The notes under the pieces were generated by a model that was not told the DNA's origin, did not search any database, and saw only the letters and a program-made list of their open reading frames with translations. 64,000 nucleotides of DNA. Origin: Misgurnus anguillicaudatus. Taxonomy: Eukaryota > Chordata > Actinopteri > Cypriniformes > Cobitidae. The first letter of the stretch is position 1. Every line of letters begins with the position of its first letter. The stretch spans positions 9,086,001 to 9,150,000 of the forward strand of contig NC_073341.2 in the NCBI RefSeq assembly GCF_027580225.2. The letters are read 5' to 3'. Positions 40,258-62,688 of this stretch are shown here, piece by piece. The translations under genes were made by a program, and so were the position numbers.

Positions 40258-40719
40258 TAGGGGTGTAACGATTAAGCGTGCAAATGCGCGTTTTCTCAAT
40301 GAATGAATTTGAATGAATTACGGTGAAATTCCGGCACATCCGAACGCCAGGGGGCGCTCCCGTGCAGAAACTCCCTTTGTGCCACACAAGAAGCAGCATT
40401 ACAAACGCTATTCCAAGAAATGTCTGCACATGAATATTTATACGCTGTTCTTCAAATTGTTTCAGGTATTTTCATGATAATAAAGAATATTTTGAATGAT
40501 TTTGTTTAACGAGTGTTGCTTTTTTAAATGCACGTTATAAACGACTCCGACTCATAATGATTTTAGATTGATAAGGACTTCCTACTGACCAAATGCCGTA
40601 ATACAGGCACAAGCTGTGCATAAAACAAAGAATCGCAGCCTTGCGATTCAGAATCGATTTCAGACAGACATTTTTAATGAGGACCGCGATTGAATCGTGA
40701 TTGAATCGTTACATCCCTA
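40258..40719. mobile_element. hAT-like miniature element, second at the same target
   Basis: Ends TAGGGGTGTAACGATT and AATCGTTACATCCCTA, flanked on both sides by a perfect 8-bp CTAAACAC. The left copy of that duplication is also the right flank of the preceding element. Confidence 0.9.
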
Positions 40720-40998
40720 CTAAACACCCAATCCAAACACTAAGAAACAACTCTCAAACCTAACACACCCTGAGCAGTGAAGCGCAAATAGCTTTCAGGT
40801 ATGTTGTTGTCTAACTGCATTGCTCAACTATTCTCTAGGTCTCCTGTGTTCACATGTAATGCTGAGTCGCCCAAATGTGGTCAACAACACACAAACACAA
40901 GGATAACTAACTGTGCTACAGTTTCTAGATTTGTTTGTTTGCGAGAAGAAAAAGTCGAATAACAACTGGGTTGAAATGACCTGCTACTTGACACTTAC

Positions 40999-41703
40999 AT
41001 ATGAAAAGTTTCATTGCAAAACGAGATAAATCCATTTTTTTATATTTTTGTCATAACATGTTTGTTAGTGATGCACCGATGTATTGGCCGCCGATATTTA
41101 TCGGCCGATTTTTGATGTATTTGAAACCATCGGCATATCGGCAATAGCACGAGAAAGGCCGATACCGATTGTTTATTAATTAACTGCATAAAGAAATCCA
41201 TTATATGTAAAAAATGAGTTATTGTTGTTAATAAAATAAATGCTGAATAGCAAAAACCACCTTTGAAGGTTGTCATGCAGTCTTATTATATTTGTTTTAG
41301 CTTAATTTGTGCCTCTCTTATTATGTTGGTCAGTTGAATGTTAATTAGATCCAATCCATGTTCAGTAAAAATTATTTGATACAGAAATAAACTAGCAAAT
41401 AAACCAACTATATAGTATTGTATACAAGTGTTTATATTGGTATCGGCCAGAAGTTGTCTGTTTAAATCGGTATCGGCCCAAAAAAATCCTATCGTTGCAT
41501 CCCTAATGTTTATTATTATGTTATCATGTTATTATTTTGTTTTATGGTGCTACTTAGCGCTATTTTTTAAGTTATGAAGGTTTAAATCAAAACAAACCAA
41601 CTGCAGTTGAATTGATATTAATTGGAATGCACAACCAAAAAACGAGATTTCTGAACAATTAAAATAACGGATTTATCTCGTTTTGCAATGAAACTCTTCA
41701 TAT
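40999..41703. mobile_element. second copy of the GTTTCGTTGCAAAACGAG element, split
   Basis: Left end atgaaaagtttcattgc, right end gcaatgaaactcttcat. The body matches 17302-17558 in reverse, for example caactgcagttgaattgat. It is interrupted at 41066-41505. Confidence 0.85.
41066..41505. mobile_element. hAT-like miniature element nested in the previous one
   Basis: Ends TAGTGATGCACCGATG and CGTTGCATCCCTA. Flanks ATGTTTGT and ATGTTTAT form an 8-bp duplication with one change. The uninterrupted copy at 17302 shows the empty site. Inside are tatcggccgat and tatcggcc repeats. Confidence 0.9.
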
Positions 41704-41820
41704 ATACCACATTATTCTTCGATGTTATTTGTGTAATTGACACCTAGCTAAACCTCATCTCAAAAACAATACAGACAAATTCTACTTTATGGTAAAACTA
41801 TGAAAGTCCAGTGTTCTGGA

Positions 41821-42253
41821 TAGGGATGCGTCGATCTGATACTTGGGATCGGTATCCGACTAATAGGACTGTTCTAAATCCGGTACTTTGTGTTACCCAT
41901 AGTTGTTACTGTTAAGTTATTAAAAGGACAAAGTATTATAAAACGTAGCCTGAAAGATTTATAATTTTGACGATTTTATCGGCCGATATGAGCCTGTCGC
42001 AGATATATCTGTATCAGTGCGTATGTCACAGATATGCCGCCAATGATCTTATTTTTTGCAGAGCATATACTTGACATGATATTCCCCAATTTTGTATGTG
42101 TATATGTGTGCGTATATATATTTATGAGTTACATACACAAACAATTCTAATGGATAAAGAAAAACACTAGGATCGGATCAGTACCAGCTGATACTCAGAT
42201 TTCAGGTATCGAAATCGGATCGGAAATGGAAAAGTGGTATCAACCCACCCCTA
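41821..42253. mobile_element. hAT-like element, diverged
   Basis: Starts tagggatgcgtcgatctgat and ends aagtggtatcaacccacccct-a, with ggatcggtatccgac and gtatcgaaatcggatcgga inside. No convincing target duplication. Confidence 0.6.
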
Positions 42254-43438
42254 ATGCGAAGCACAAATGATGAACTCACATAGTCCATTGTTAGAATTGA
42301 CTTATGTTAAATAACAAACACATTCTTATGGACGTATTTCATTAAGACAGAAATATTATAACAGTGCCTGTAACGATTTTACACTGTGGCTTTTTTAAGC
42401 TGTGTGAGCTGCAGACTGCTGACAGCGAGCTGTGTTGACAGAGTTCAAGAAAAACTTCCTAATCTCAAGTTTTGCGCTTAAAGTGCATAACAAAAACACT
42501 TCAGTTAGTGTGGTATAGATGCGATTAAAGTGTTTACATGGCTGCGATTAAAAATGTCGTACGCCACCTTTTTAATACAATTATACTTGCTGTGATTATG
42601 ATAACATTTATTATTTATTGTTGATAACAAACTGAGCAAAACACAACCCAAGCTCCAATCCTAATCTAGATTTTCATTATCCTATAAATATTACAAAAAT
42701 AAACATTTTTTGTAAAACTTGAACTTCACACTGCTACCTTAACATTTACACAGATCATTTCCTGCATACCTCAGTCAGGACAATATCATGCTTACATCCT
42801 GTTTACACTGTTCACATTCTACCTATAGTTTGTATACATTCTGATTTCTCTTTTACACATGTATACATATTGTAATTTGAATTGGGCATATTTTATTATT
42901 GTTGATTTCTTTTTGTATTTTATGACTTCTTTCTATTGCATGGACAATCTAAGTTTATCTGACCAGACCTACATTTCACTGCAAGTTGTATCATGTGTAT
43001 AACTGTGTATGTGATAAATAAACAATGGAACATTTGCCACAGGCCTTCATGCGTGAAAAATGACCCATAAATTAATTCCCACACAGTACTTCCATCAATT
43101 AGTGAGAAAGACGGAGCCTCAACTCTCCACCATTGACATTCAGTGCTTGTAATGCCAGGCCCAAACATTTGAGTGGTGTCATATTAAACAGTCTGGACCT
43201 GTAGTCTGGAAGTACGTGCTGAATGGAGCGTTCATGAGAGCCCCTTAAGAGTAGAGAATACGATCACAAATGCAACATCAAGAAAGTGTCCAGCTGTCTA
43301 AACTTACTGTCTAAGCTCACAGATAAGTCATTTATAAAAAATATAAAAATAAATATAGCTGTGTATAGTAATTTTGATGAAATATTCTGCATTAATGCAT
43401 AAAAATATAAATAAGGAAGGAATAATTGACGACGGAAC

Positions 43439-43545
43439 ATTGAATTATAAGAAAATAATGCACACCCAAGGTGCAATTCGCATCGTGCCGTTACACCGTG
43501 GGTGTGCATTATTTTCTTTTATACAACAGTTCTTTCTGGTTCTCG
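43439..43545. repeat. hairpin-forming inverted repeat
   Basis: aagaaaataatgcacacc is complemented by ggtgtgcattattttctt about 50 bases on. A related atgcatacccacgg and ccaatcagaata occur near 44995-45025, so the whole 43439-45065 may be one larger element. Confidence 0.55.
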
Positions 43546-44721
43546 AATCTGATTGGCTAAGAGCTATACGATATTGTGCTGATAACGGCACTGTAACCGC
43601 TTCACCTTTCGTATTATTCCGCCACCTAGTGAATGGAGGTCCTAAGCAGGCTCATCTTTGAATGGAAAAACACGCTCTCCGTGTGTCTCATTAGTTTACT
43701 AGCTCATAAATCAGTCTGTGAATCCCCAATCAGAAGTATTATTCCGTCAAAGATCAGCGCTCTTGGATGTTACGTTAAAGTTATGTGAGAGATGTCTTGT
43801 CACATCGTGTGGACGATTAACACTTGGAAAGAGGACTATAAACACTCGTTTTTTTCTGGAGCTATATCTTTTATCAGAACGCGAAAACACCGTGTAACTG
43901 CAGGTAAGCCCCGCAGCTTTTAAATGTGGACATTGATCATTTACTTTATCGTGACGTGACTATTAAAACATGTTATGAGATATCCCCACTGTTATATTTA
44001 TAAGCAGCATGCAAAAACATCTCTCTGACACTTATAAAAAACAGTTTTATATAGTACTGACAAGAACAAAGTTTAATAATAATAATCGAGTGCTCGTATC
44101 GCGTTAAGAATAAATGAGAAAGCAATAGTAACGTTACACAAGTATAGTTTTATTAACTTTTACCTCGCGCCAAAACAATAACAACACAAAAGACACTAAC
44201 TGTTAAATATGAATAAAAAAACAAGTACTAGTTTGATCATGACACCAAATACTGCTGATTTGATCTCATTTTGACGATCATAAACAAACAAGGCCAACAT
44301 GAGAGCCAGGGAATCCCTTTCAGAGATGTAGCCCAGAGAGGGCGGTGGTCAGCGGGGCGAGTAAACACTGACGTCCGCTCATGCTTTGGTTCTCATTCGT
44401 ACCGAATCTCACTAAGCAAACGTTCAAACAGGCACTATCTTTACTAATCGACTGCAGATTTAAATATAATACAGATACATTCTCGACTGAACTAATCTTA
44501 AAACTACACTTTGTGACCAAGAAACGGTAATATAAAGAAACGGCTTTTCCGTCCATTGAGTTGTTATGAGCTTCAAAGCAGCCGAAAGTTTTACCTGTCA
44601 TTCTGGCCGCCCTCAAATCCGTGGCGGAAGAAGTAGTTCTCAAACAAAGAGGCTTTTAAAATAACTCCGTTGTTGTTTTCTAGTTTTCGTTTTTCAAACG
44701 TGTGCCGTCGAACTGTTGTAT

Positions 44722-44877
44722 AAAAGCAATATCGCTCTCGGAGTTGTGCGATATAGCTCTATATCATCACGGCTGTGATTGCCTCCGGCACTCGGCCTGC
44801 GGCCTCGTGCCTCTGGCCTAATCACAGCCGTGATGATATAGAGCTATATCACACTCCTACTCGAGCGATATTGCTTA
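44722..44877. repeat. long perfect-looking hairpin
   Basis: aagcaatatcgctc and gatatagctctatatcatca plus cggctgtgatt are followed by a GC-rich loop (ctcggcctgcggcctcg) and their complements ending gagcgatattgctt. In the mfn2 5'-UTR intron. Confidence 0.8.
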
Positions 44878-45186
44878 AATAATTCAAACGACCGGAGTCA
44901 ATTATTCCTCTTATACCACGGTTACCACAAACATTGCTCTGGTGCTTATTTTTAAGACATTTGACAAGTTAGGTGTGCGGTTATCAGCAATTAATGCATA
45001 CCCACGGAACATTTCTCAACCAATCAGAATACAGCATTCAACAGACCCATGGTATACTATAAATGTAAATAAATATCATGCTGTATATGTGAATTTCATT
45101 GCACATTTGCACATAACAGTGTAGGTTGAATTACAATGCATATAAAATACATTTATCTTTCTTTTCAGATGGAAAACACTCGGGCG

Positions 45187-45212
45187 TACACACACACACA
45201 CACACACACACG
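45187..45212. repeat. (CA)n microsatellite
   Basis: A short run of about 13 CA units. Confidence 0.9.
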
Positions 45213-45619
45213 CAGGGATGCATGTAAATTAAATGAAGTATCAAACATACATTTCTGAGCTTGGAAGACTGTTTAAAGCTGTGAAAGTTGTTAAGGGACT
45301 AAAGAGCTTACTATCGTAATTGCTACAAGTTTTAATGTAGTGAATACTACTACTTTAGCAGAAAACACATTTTCCATTTGTTAAATTAAACGAAAATACA
45401 ATTTTAACCTTTTCTCAATATTTCTTTTCAAGCAGGATATCAAACAAGTAAAACATACATCCTAACGCCACCTCAAAACTGGCATACACAAGGTGGACCC
45501 TGACGTGAGATTTGATCATAGCAACCGTTCATGTCCATATTGATAAATGCCAAGGTTTGAGAGGAAACAACCGTACGCAGTTTTATGTCATACGCTCGCT
45601 AAAAAAACAAAAATGAGAG

Positions 45620-47083
45620 TAGTGCTGCCTCACGATTAGTCGCGACTAATCGTTTGCAGAATAAAAGTTTTTTGTTTACATAATAAATGTGTGTGTACTG
45701 TGTATAATAATTATGTTTATATAAATACACACACATAAATGTATATGTATGTATAATTTTAAGAAAAAAATATATTTATATAATAAATATTTATATTAAT
45801 ATATAATATAGATTATATATAAATATAAACATGCATATACAATTATTATACACAGTACACCCACATATAGGGGTGTAACGGTACGTGTATTCGAACCGGA
45901 CCGTTTCGGTTCAGGGCTTTCGGCACGGTGCACACGTGCACCGAAAGGCCGAATGCATTTTGTGTGCGCCTGTGCGGAACATAATACGTGCGTTTCTGCA
46001 CGAACATATTAAGTGGCGGAAGTCTCCTCGTTCAGCGCAAGTCTTCTGTCAAACATATAACATAATTCGGCCCGCAGAAAGATTTTTATTTACTTAGTTG
46101 TATATCCGTTTGATTATTGATGTAAACGTTTACGTGTCGTATCCAAAAGCGCATGTTAAACGCGTGTCAACGCGCTGCTTTGTTCTTTCAAAAGTGAGTG
46201 AGAGGTTGCGCGTCTTTCGTTGCTACGCATTCATGAGACGCACTTTCTGTGACAGCGAGAATAAGGAATGCGTGATCAGATTTTTCATCTGCACCTCACG
46301 TCAATCATATCATTGTCACAATGCGATCAGCTGGTCGGGACAGAGAAGAGCTGTAACCCGGGCTTACTCAGCTGTCACTTAGCTGCGGAGGGGTTCGTAA
46401 GTAAAGTCACAGCTTACATTGATGACACAAGCAAAGATTAGGAGAAACGTGCAAAAGATCAAAGATGCTATGTATGCAGCTCACTAATCTCAAAATGAGT
46501 GTATAATAAGTATATCATCATGTTGCTTGCTATGCAGTTACACATAGAGCAGTAATATTATTTTTATACAGAGATGGTACATAGCCAATTCAATACTCTG
46601 AGGTAAACAATCCAAAATAAATAAAAACAGAACATTTTTGGTGGCAAAAATGTAGGCTAATTGTTCATAAATGTATTCAGGAATTGAATTTGTTAGTTCA
46701 AGGTTTTAGTAGAAAAAGTTTAAGAGAAGGTTAAGAAAAGAGTTACCTTCTGTTATAAAATAATGTAAAAAAGAACTTTGCAGTAGTATTTTATTTATTA
46801 TTTTTTCATTTTATATATATTTTATATGTTATATTTAATAAAAAAGTGTTTAAAAAAGTGTAAACAAATTGTAAAAAAAGTTTATAGTAATAAACAACCT
46901 GCAGTTTAATGTTTGCATTTTTCCCTTACTGTACCGAAAATGAACCGAACCGTGGCTTCAAAACCGGGGTTCGCACCGAACCGTGATTTTTGCGTACCGT
47001 TACACCCCTACCCACATATATTATGTAAACAAAAACTTTTATTCTGCAAACGATTAGTCGCGACTAATCGTGAGGCAGCACTA
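45620..47083. mobile_element. hAT-like element (TAGTGCTGCCTCACG ends), carrying another
   Basis: Ends TAGTGCTGCCTCACGATTAG and its complement, flanked by a perfect 8-bp AATGAGAG. The next bases (tcgcgactaatcgtttgcag) are also mirrored. Interrupted at 45868-47010. Confidence 0.93.
45868..47010. mobile_element. hAT-like element nested in the previous one
   Basis: Ends TAGGGGTGTAACGGTACG and CGTACCGTTACACCCCTA, flanked by a perfect 8-bp CCCACATA. Sub-terminal gaaccggaccgtttcggttc and tgaaccgaaccgtgg. About 1.1 kb; frames are short, so no functional transposase. Confidence 0.94.
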
Positions 47084-47134
47084 AATGAGAGCTATTGTGC
47101 TTAAGATAACAAGACACAAACAGTTATAATGTTT

Positions 47135-47255
47135 TATGTATTTATTGAACACATCCCACTTAACAGTTAACAGTTAACAACAACAAGGTAGTCATTTACA
47201 AATTTCCCTTACTTTCCCACATCACTGTGGGATGTGTTCAATAAAAACATGCAAG
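47135..47255. repeat. inverted repeat
   Basis: attgaacacatcccac on one side, gtgggatgtgttcaat on the other, with ttaacagttaacagttaac in the loop. Confidence 0.65.
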
Positions 47256-47599
47256 ATTGTAAGTGTCCACGTGTTCACGTTGTTAGCTTAAGAACATTTT
47301 GTTGTTGTAGACATTTATGAAATATTAATGTCATTTGTTAATGATAACTGCATCATCAAATGACATTTTATGACCAGTTAATGTAAAAAATAATCTAATT
47401 CCAAAAAGTTTACTTTTTCCTACCACTTTGTAGTCTGCACACTACAGAAAATATTATGGAAAATAAGGAAAATAAAGCACAAAAACAAGCATGTGTGCGT
47501 TAGAGATTATGCTATTGCTAACTTAAATATTATATTTATTCATTTACTGGCACTAATACAATTGTGTGGGTAAAAACTAGGTTTGGGGGGCAACTGAAA

Positions 47600-47890
47600 C
47601 TGATCTCCCTACTGAAAGTCCAGCTAAGACCAGCATAAGCTGGTGAGCTGGTTTCCCAGCATGGTTTTAGCTGGTTTTGTTGGTGTAGCAAGCTGGTCTA
47701 GTTGGGTTTTGCTCACTTTTTAAGCTGGTCTAGCTGTGTTTTGGTTACTTTTTAAGCTGGTCTACCTGGTCAGGCTGGGAGGACCTGCTTTGCCAGGCTG
47801 GGAGGACCATCTTAAACCAGCTACTGCCACATTAAACCAACTAAAACCAGCTAACGTTACCAACTTATGCTGACCTTCGCTGGATTTTTC
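47600..47890. repeat. AGCTGGT/ACCAGCT repeat
   Basis: Repeated agctggt, tggtctagctg and gctgggaggacc with complementary ccagctaaaaccagct at the end; a related run flanks 4600-5345. Confidence 0.7.
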
Positions 47891-48271
47891 AGTAGGGCTT
47901 GCATACCCCTCAACAAATGTGCAAACCCCTCAGAAAATGTACAGTTGTTCCCCTGACTCTTCGTGTGTTTAAGTCTGATGATAAATGCCACTAGTAAGTA
48001 CGTAACTTAATGCACAATACATGCTCATTTATGACAATTTAGTGTCACCAATTTCCTGTACGTATCTCATTTACATCAATTACATTTGTGTTATACCAGC
48101 AACGGTCATTACAAAACCCACTGTTTCAGCAAAAAAGCATACCCAGACAATCTTTGTAGACTAAAGACCATAAAATTAGCTTGATCATTGCCCTGATTAG
48201 TTTACTTTCTCACTAGTACAAAAAGAAATGTCAAACAAAAGATAGTATACGAGTTAGATGACATTCTTACC

Positions 48272-49150
48272 CTCCAGTGTGTTTAGCCCTTGTACAATAA
48301 AATAAAAGAACATTTATCAGCTTCCCAGCATTTGATCCTCCAGTGACCGATCGCCTACATTCCCTTCAGTACAGTCAAATCAGAGTTCGGTTATAAACCC
48401 ATGATCCAGTCTATTAGATAAACTAATAATATCCGAGTCACGACTTTCACGATATCAATGTCACCGACAGCAGCGCGCGCAGTCTCTCCACTCCTTCACG
48501 AGTTCGAATCTAGCCGGGTTTACACGAGTCTTAAAGCGCGTGAAATAAGACGAAACAATCGCTGGCGGTACTGTCTTTAGCTTAACCACAGGATCAAACA
48601 GAATGAGATAAGACATGCGGTATACAGTAAGAGTGGCTGAAGGAAATATGTAGGTGTGTTCGACTTCACGTAACCCTGCGCAGTCCGCTCGGTGTATTAC
48701 ATCAAGTATCAAGAGCTATGCTTTAAGAGTTATGCTCTCGAATCGTTCTCGCGTGATTATGATGTCATATTCCGATCGGTCTGCGCAAGCCCGCGTAAAG
48801 TCAAACGCAAAATGTCACTGAGAGCGACAGAGGCGTATGACTAAATTTCACGTGAATTTAACTAGACAGCCTAAATTATGCGTACATTATCCCGACAGCA
48901 AACCTAGGAGTGCCGTCGCATGTTTTAATTTGTTTTGTTAACTTTCACCACACTTGACAGGCCGCATGGCCCGCAACACATCCTATCACTCGTAATCTCT
49001 AAAGCCCCGCCCCCACAACACGTCAGCCCAATAGTCGCTCGCGCCAAGTTGAATGACTTGAAAGGGGCGTTTACTGAGCTCTAAAAATGGGTGGGCCGTT
49101 CCAGCTCACCTTGACTTTTGGTTGCTGTTTACAGAGCATAAGGGGTTACC
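48272..49150 (-). promoter_or_regulatory. mfn2: probable mfn2 promoter and non-coding first exon
   Basis: mfn2 coding exon 1 begins four bases after a 3' splice site, so at least one upstream non-coding exon must exist. Between the end of plod1 and that exon, this is the richest CpG stretch without repeat signatures. It holds a GC box (gccccgccccc near 49003) and a CCAAT-type site (cccaat near 49026). A good donor GTAAGA follows 48271 on the minus strand and could close the non-coding exon. The exact start site is unknown. Confidence 0.45.
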
Positions 49151-50200
49151 AGAAACACAGACGTAGTTTTAAAATGATATCTCTCTGGAAATAAAGACAT
49201 TGTAGGTTTGGTATAATAAGTCAAAAGTAATGAATATAAATTTTACCTGGACCAGACAGACTAATATAATGCTAATGTAAGATAAACTCATACAAATGCT
49301 CAACAAAAGCAATTAAATCCAGATACACACAAGATCAGATAAAATCATTCCTACCCATCATTCACTGATTAAAAGTAGGTTAAGACAGGTTAAGTCATAT
49401 AATAAATTGTCCAGTTAATACTGCTATTGCTATACCATAACATACAAAACGAATCGAATCGAAAACAATCTGAACAGGCAAAGCAACAGTTTTGTATTTA
49501 AAGCATATACAGATTTGTATTTTATAGTCATATGCGTTTACCAGGAAAGGCGGAGTGATTATGTCATACAATATTCTTCCTGCATGTTGATCCAGCAGAT
49601 TGTCCTCAGAATAAATCCCAAAATAAAACCCTTTCTGGAAGATCTTTTCCGATGGTAGTTACCGATGCTTAACGAAACCGAAACAAGTTCTTTACCTAAA
49701 CAATCAAATGATCGCGATTGGTCATCAGACTGCAGTAGACGGATGAGGTAATAAGGGCATCCAAGCAATGTTGCTATATTACCATTAAGACCAAAAGCTG
49801 TATGATTTCAGCATTACTATACTGTTACTGCCTGAAAGTTCGACACAAACGAACATATGTACTTATTATTTAACTGCTAATCTAACTGCTCGTGTATTAT
49901 TCGTCCCCCCTTAGCTTGTAGCTACGTGTTGTACGTCATCTAAGTGCGACTATAGACCGTAACAAAATACGCTGTAGTCTTGTTATCCTGCAGAGGGCGC
50001 TCAAACCCTTAAAACCCTAAACTTTTTTACAGTCTATATCCCATTCATTCAAATTAATAATTGCATTAGCTAATTAATGTACATGTTAGTTTATAAACAA
50101 ATGCTCACAGGTGCAGCATTTGATTCTTAAAAGTGCTTGTAAATGTGGAAATTAACCTAAATGAACCAAAATTCTGTATATGAAATGTATTAATTTTCAA
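49151..50200. other. intergenic stretch upstream of mfn2, no gene seen
   Basis: Short frames only and no clear repeat ends. Part of the upstream region of mfn2. Confidence 0.35.
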
Positions 50201-50201
50201 A

Positions 50202-50863
50202 GGGGCGGTTTTCCTAACAGAGCTTAAGTTTTGTCTTGTTTGAGCAGCACTAACTTAAAACAGCTTGCACTTAAATGGGACATTTCACAAGACTTTTTAA
50301 ATATATAAAATAAATGTTTGGTATCCCCAAAGTATGTGAAGTTTAAGCTCAAAATATCATATAGATAATTTATTATAGCAGGTTAAAATTGCCACTTTTT
50401 AGGTGTGAGCAAAAATCTGCCATTTTTGGGTGTGTCCCTTAAAATGCAACTGAGCTGATCTCTGCACTAAATGACAGTGCAGTGGTTGGATAGTGCAGAT
50501 TAAGGGGCGGAATTGTCCCCTTCTGACATCACAAGGGGAGCTAAATTTCAATGAGTAATTTTTTCACATGCTTGCAGAGAATGGTTTACCAAAACTAAGT
50601 AACTGGGTTGATTTTTTTTCACATGTTCTAGGTTGACAGAAGCACCGGGGACCCAATTATAGCACTTAAACAAAACAAAAAAAACATCAGATTTTCATTA
50701 TATGTCCAATTTAAAATATATCAGTGCCAATGTTTTGTCTCAAGATGCACACCAGTTATGTTTTTGAAGGTCATGTTTGTAAAAAAACGACTTAAATGTC
50801 ATTAAAAAAACTAATGCTTAGTCCTGGATTAATCTATACCCTGTCCTGGAAACTGCCCCAAAG
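50202..50863. mobile_element. GGGCGGTTT-type inverted-repeat element with an insertion
   Basis: Left end ggggcggttttcctaacaga, right end ccctgtcctggaaactgcccc, as in 13139-13337. The middle (50390-50665) is the interspersed repeat also seen in mfn2 intron 3. Confidence 0.55.
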
Positions 50864-51229
50864 AGTTAACAGTGTTTAAATGTTATGATACATAAAACTA
50901 CATAATTAAAGAGAGTGTACTTTCGCTTTGACATGACTGCATGTAGCCTATAGTAAAATTTTACATTTAAAGTATCTGCATGTAATTATAATCTTGACCA
51001 TATCCTTAACCCTAAACCCACCCCTAAATATAAACCCTCGCAGAACAGCACTTGTGCAAAATAAGTATAATGCATCAAAAGCTTTTTTTATGTAAGTGCA
51101 AAAGGGACACCTATAAAATCAACTGCACAAATTAAAATGAAGTATAAAATACAAAGCTGGCTATAGAAAACGTCACAAATTGCAAATGCACAATTCACAT
51201 CAGAATGACACTATGTCCAACAAACAATT

Positions 51230-51690
51230 TTTATCTTTTCCTTTTTTTATTGTGTTTTTTCCCAAATGCATGACAAGACGACAGATTCATAAACAAGGCA
51301 AGAAAATAAATATGTAAGCTGTGATAAATCAAGTCAGTTTTGGGGCAGAATAAAAAACAGAACCAAACGCTAAAGATGCATTTCTAAAAACACTGAATGA
51401 ATGTCAAAGCTGAAGACAGTACAGATTCTGCATTACAGAAATCCACATGACACAAATGAAAATAAATTAAAGCTGTAAAAAGGCAGTAAAAACGATCTGT
51501 CATTTTTCCATAATTGTCAACATCAAAGGGTGCTTTTTTGTAACAAAATGTTAAAATATGTACACTGACATCTTTACAATTGAAGGCACAGTCTCGGCAT
51601 GTTCAAGCACAAACTCTTATCTAGCCCTTCTTTTAGAGCTATACTTTCATCTGTATTAAAAGTAAATTCAGCTTTCGGATAAAATAAGAA
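51230..51690 (-). other. plod1: probable plod1 3' untranslated region
   Basis: Non-coding sequence after the stop. The coding strand has AATAAA at 51246-51251, the nearest clear polyadenylation signal. The end is inferred. Confidence 0.4.

Positions 51691-62688
<10,998 letters not shown>

Noticed and set aside
48461..48712. 83-codon minus-strand frame near the mfn2 promoter
   Set aside because: It lies in CpG-rich sequence expected for a first exon, but mfn2 already has its ATG in a later exon and the peptide has no known similarity.
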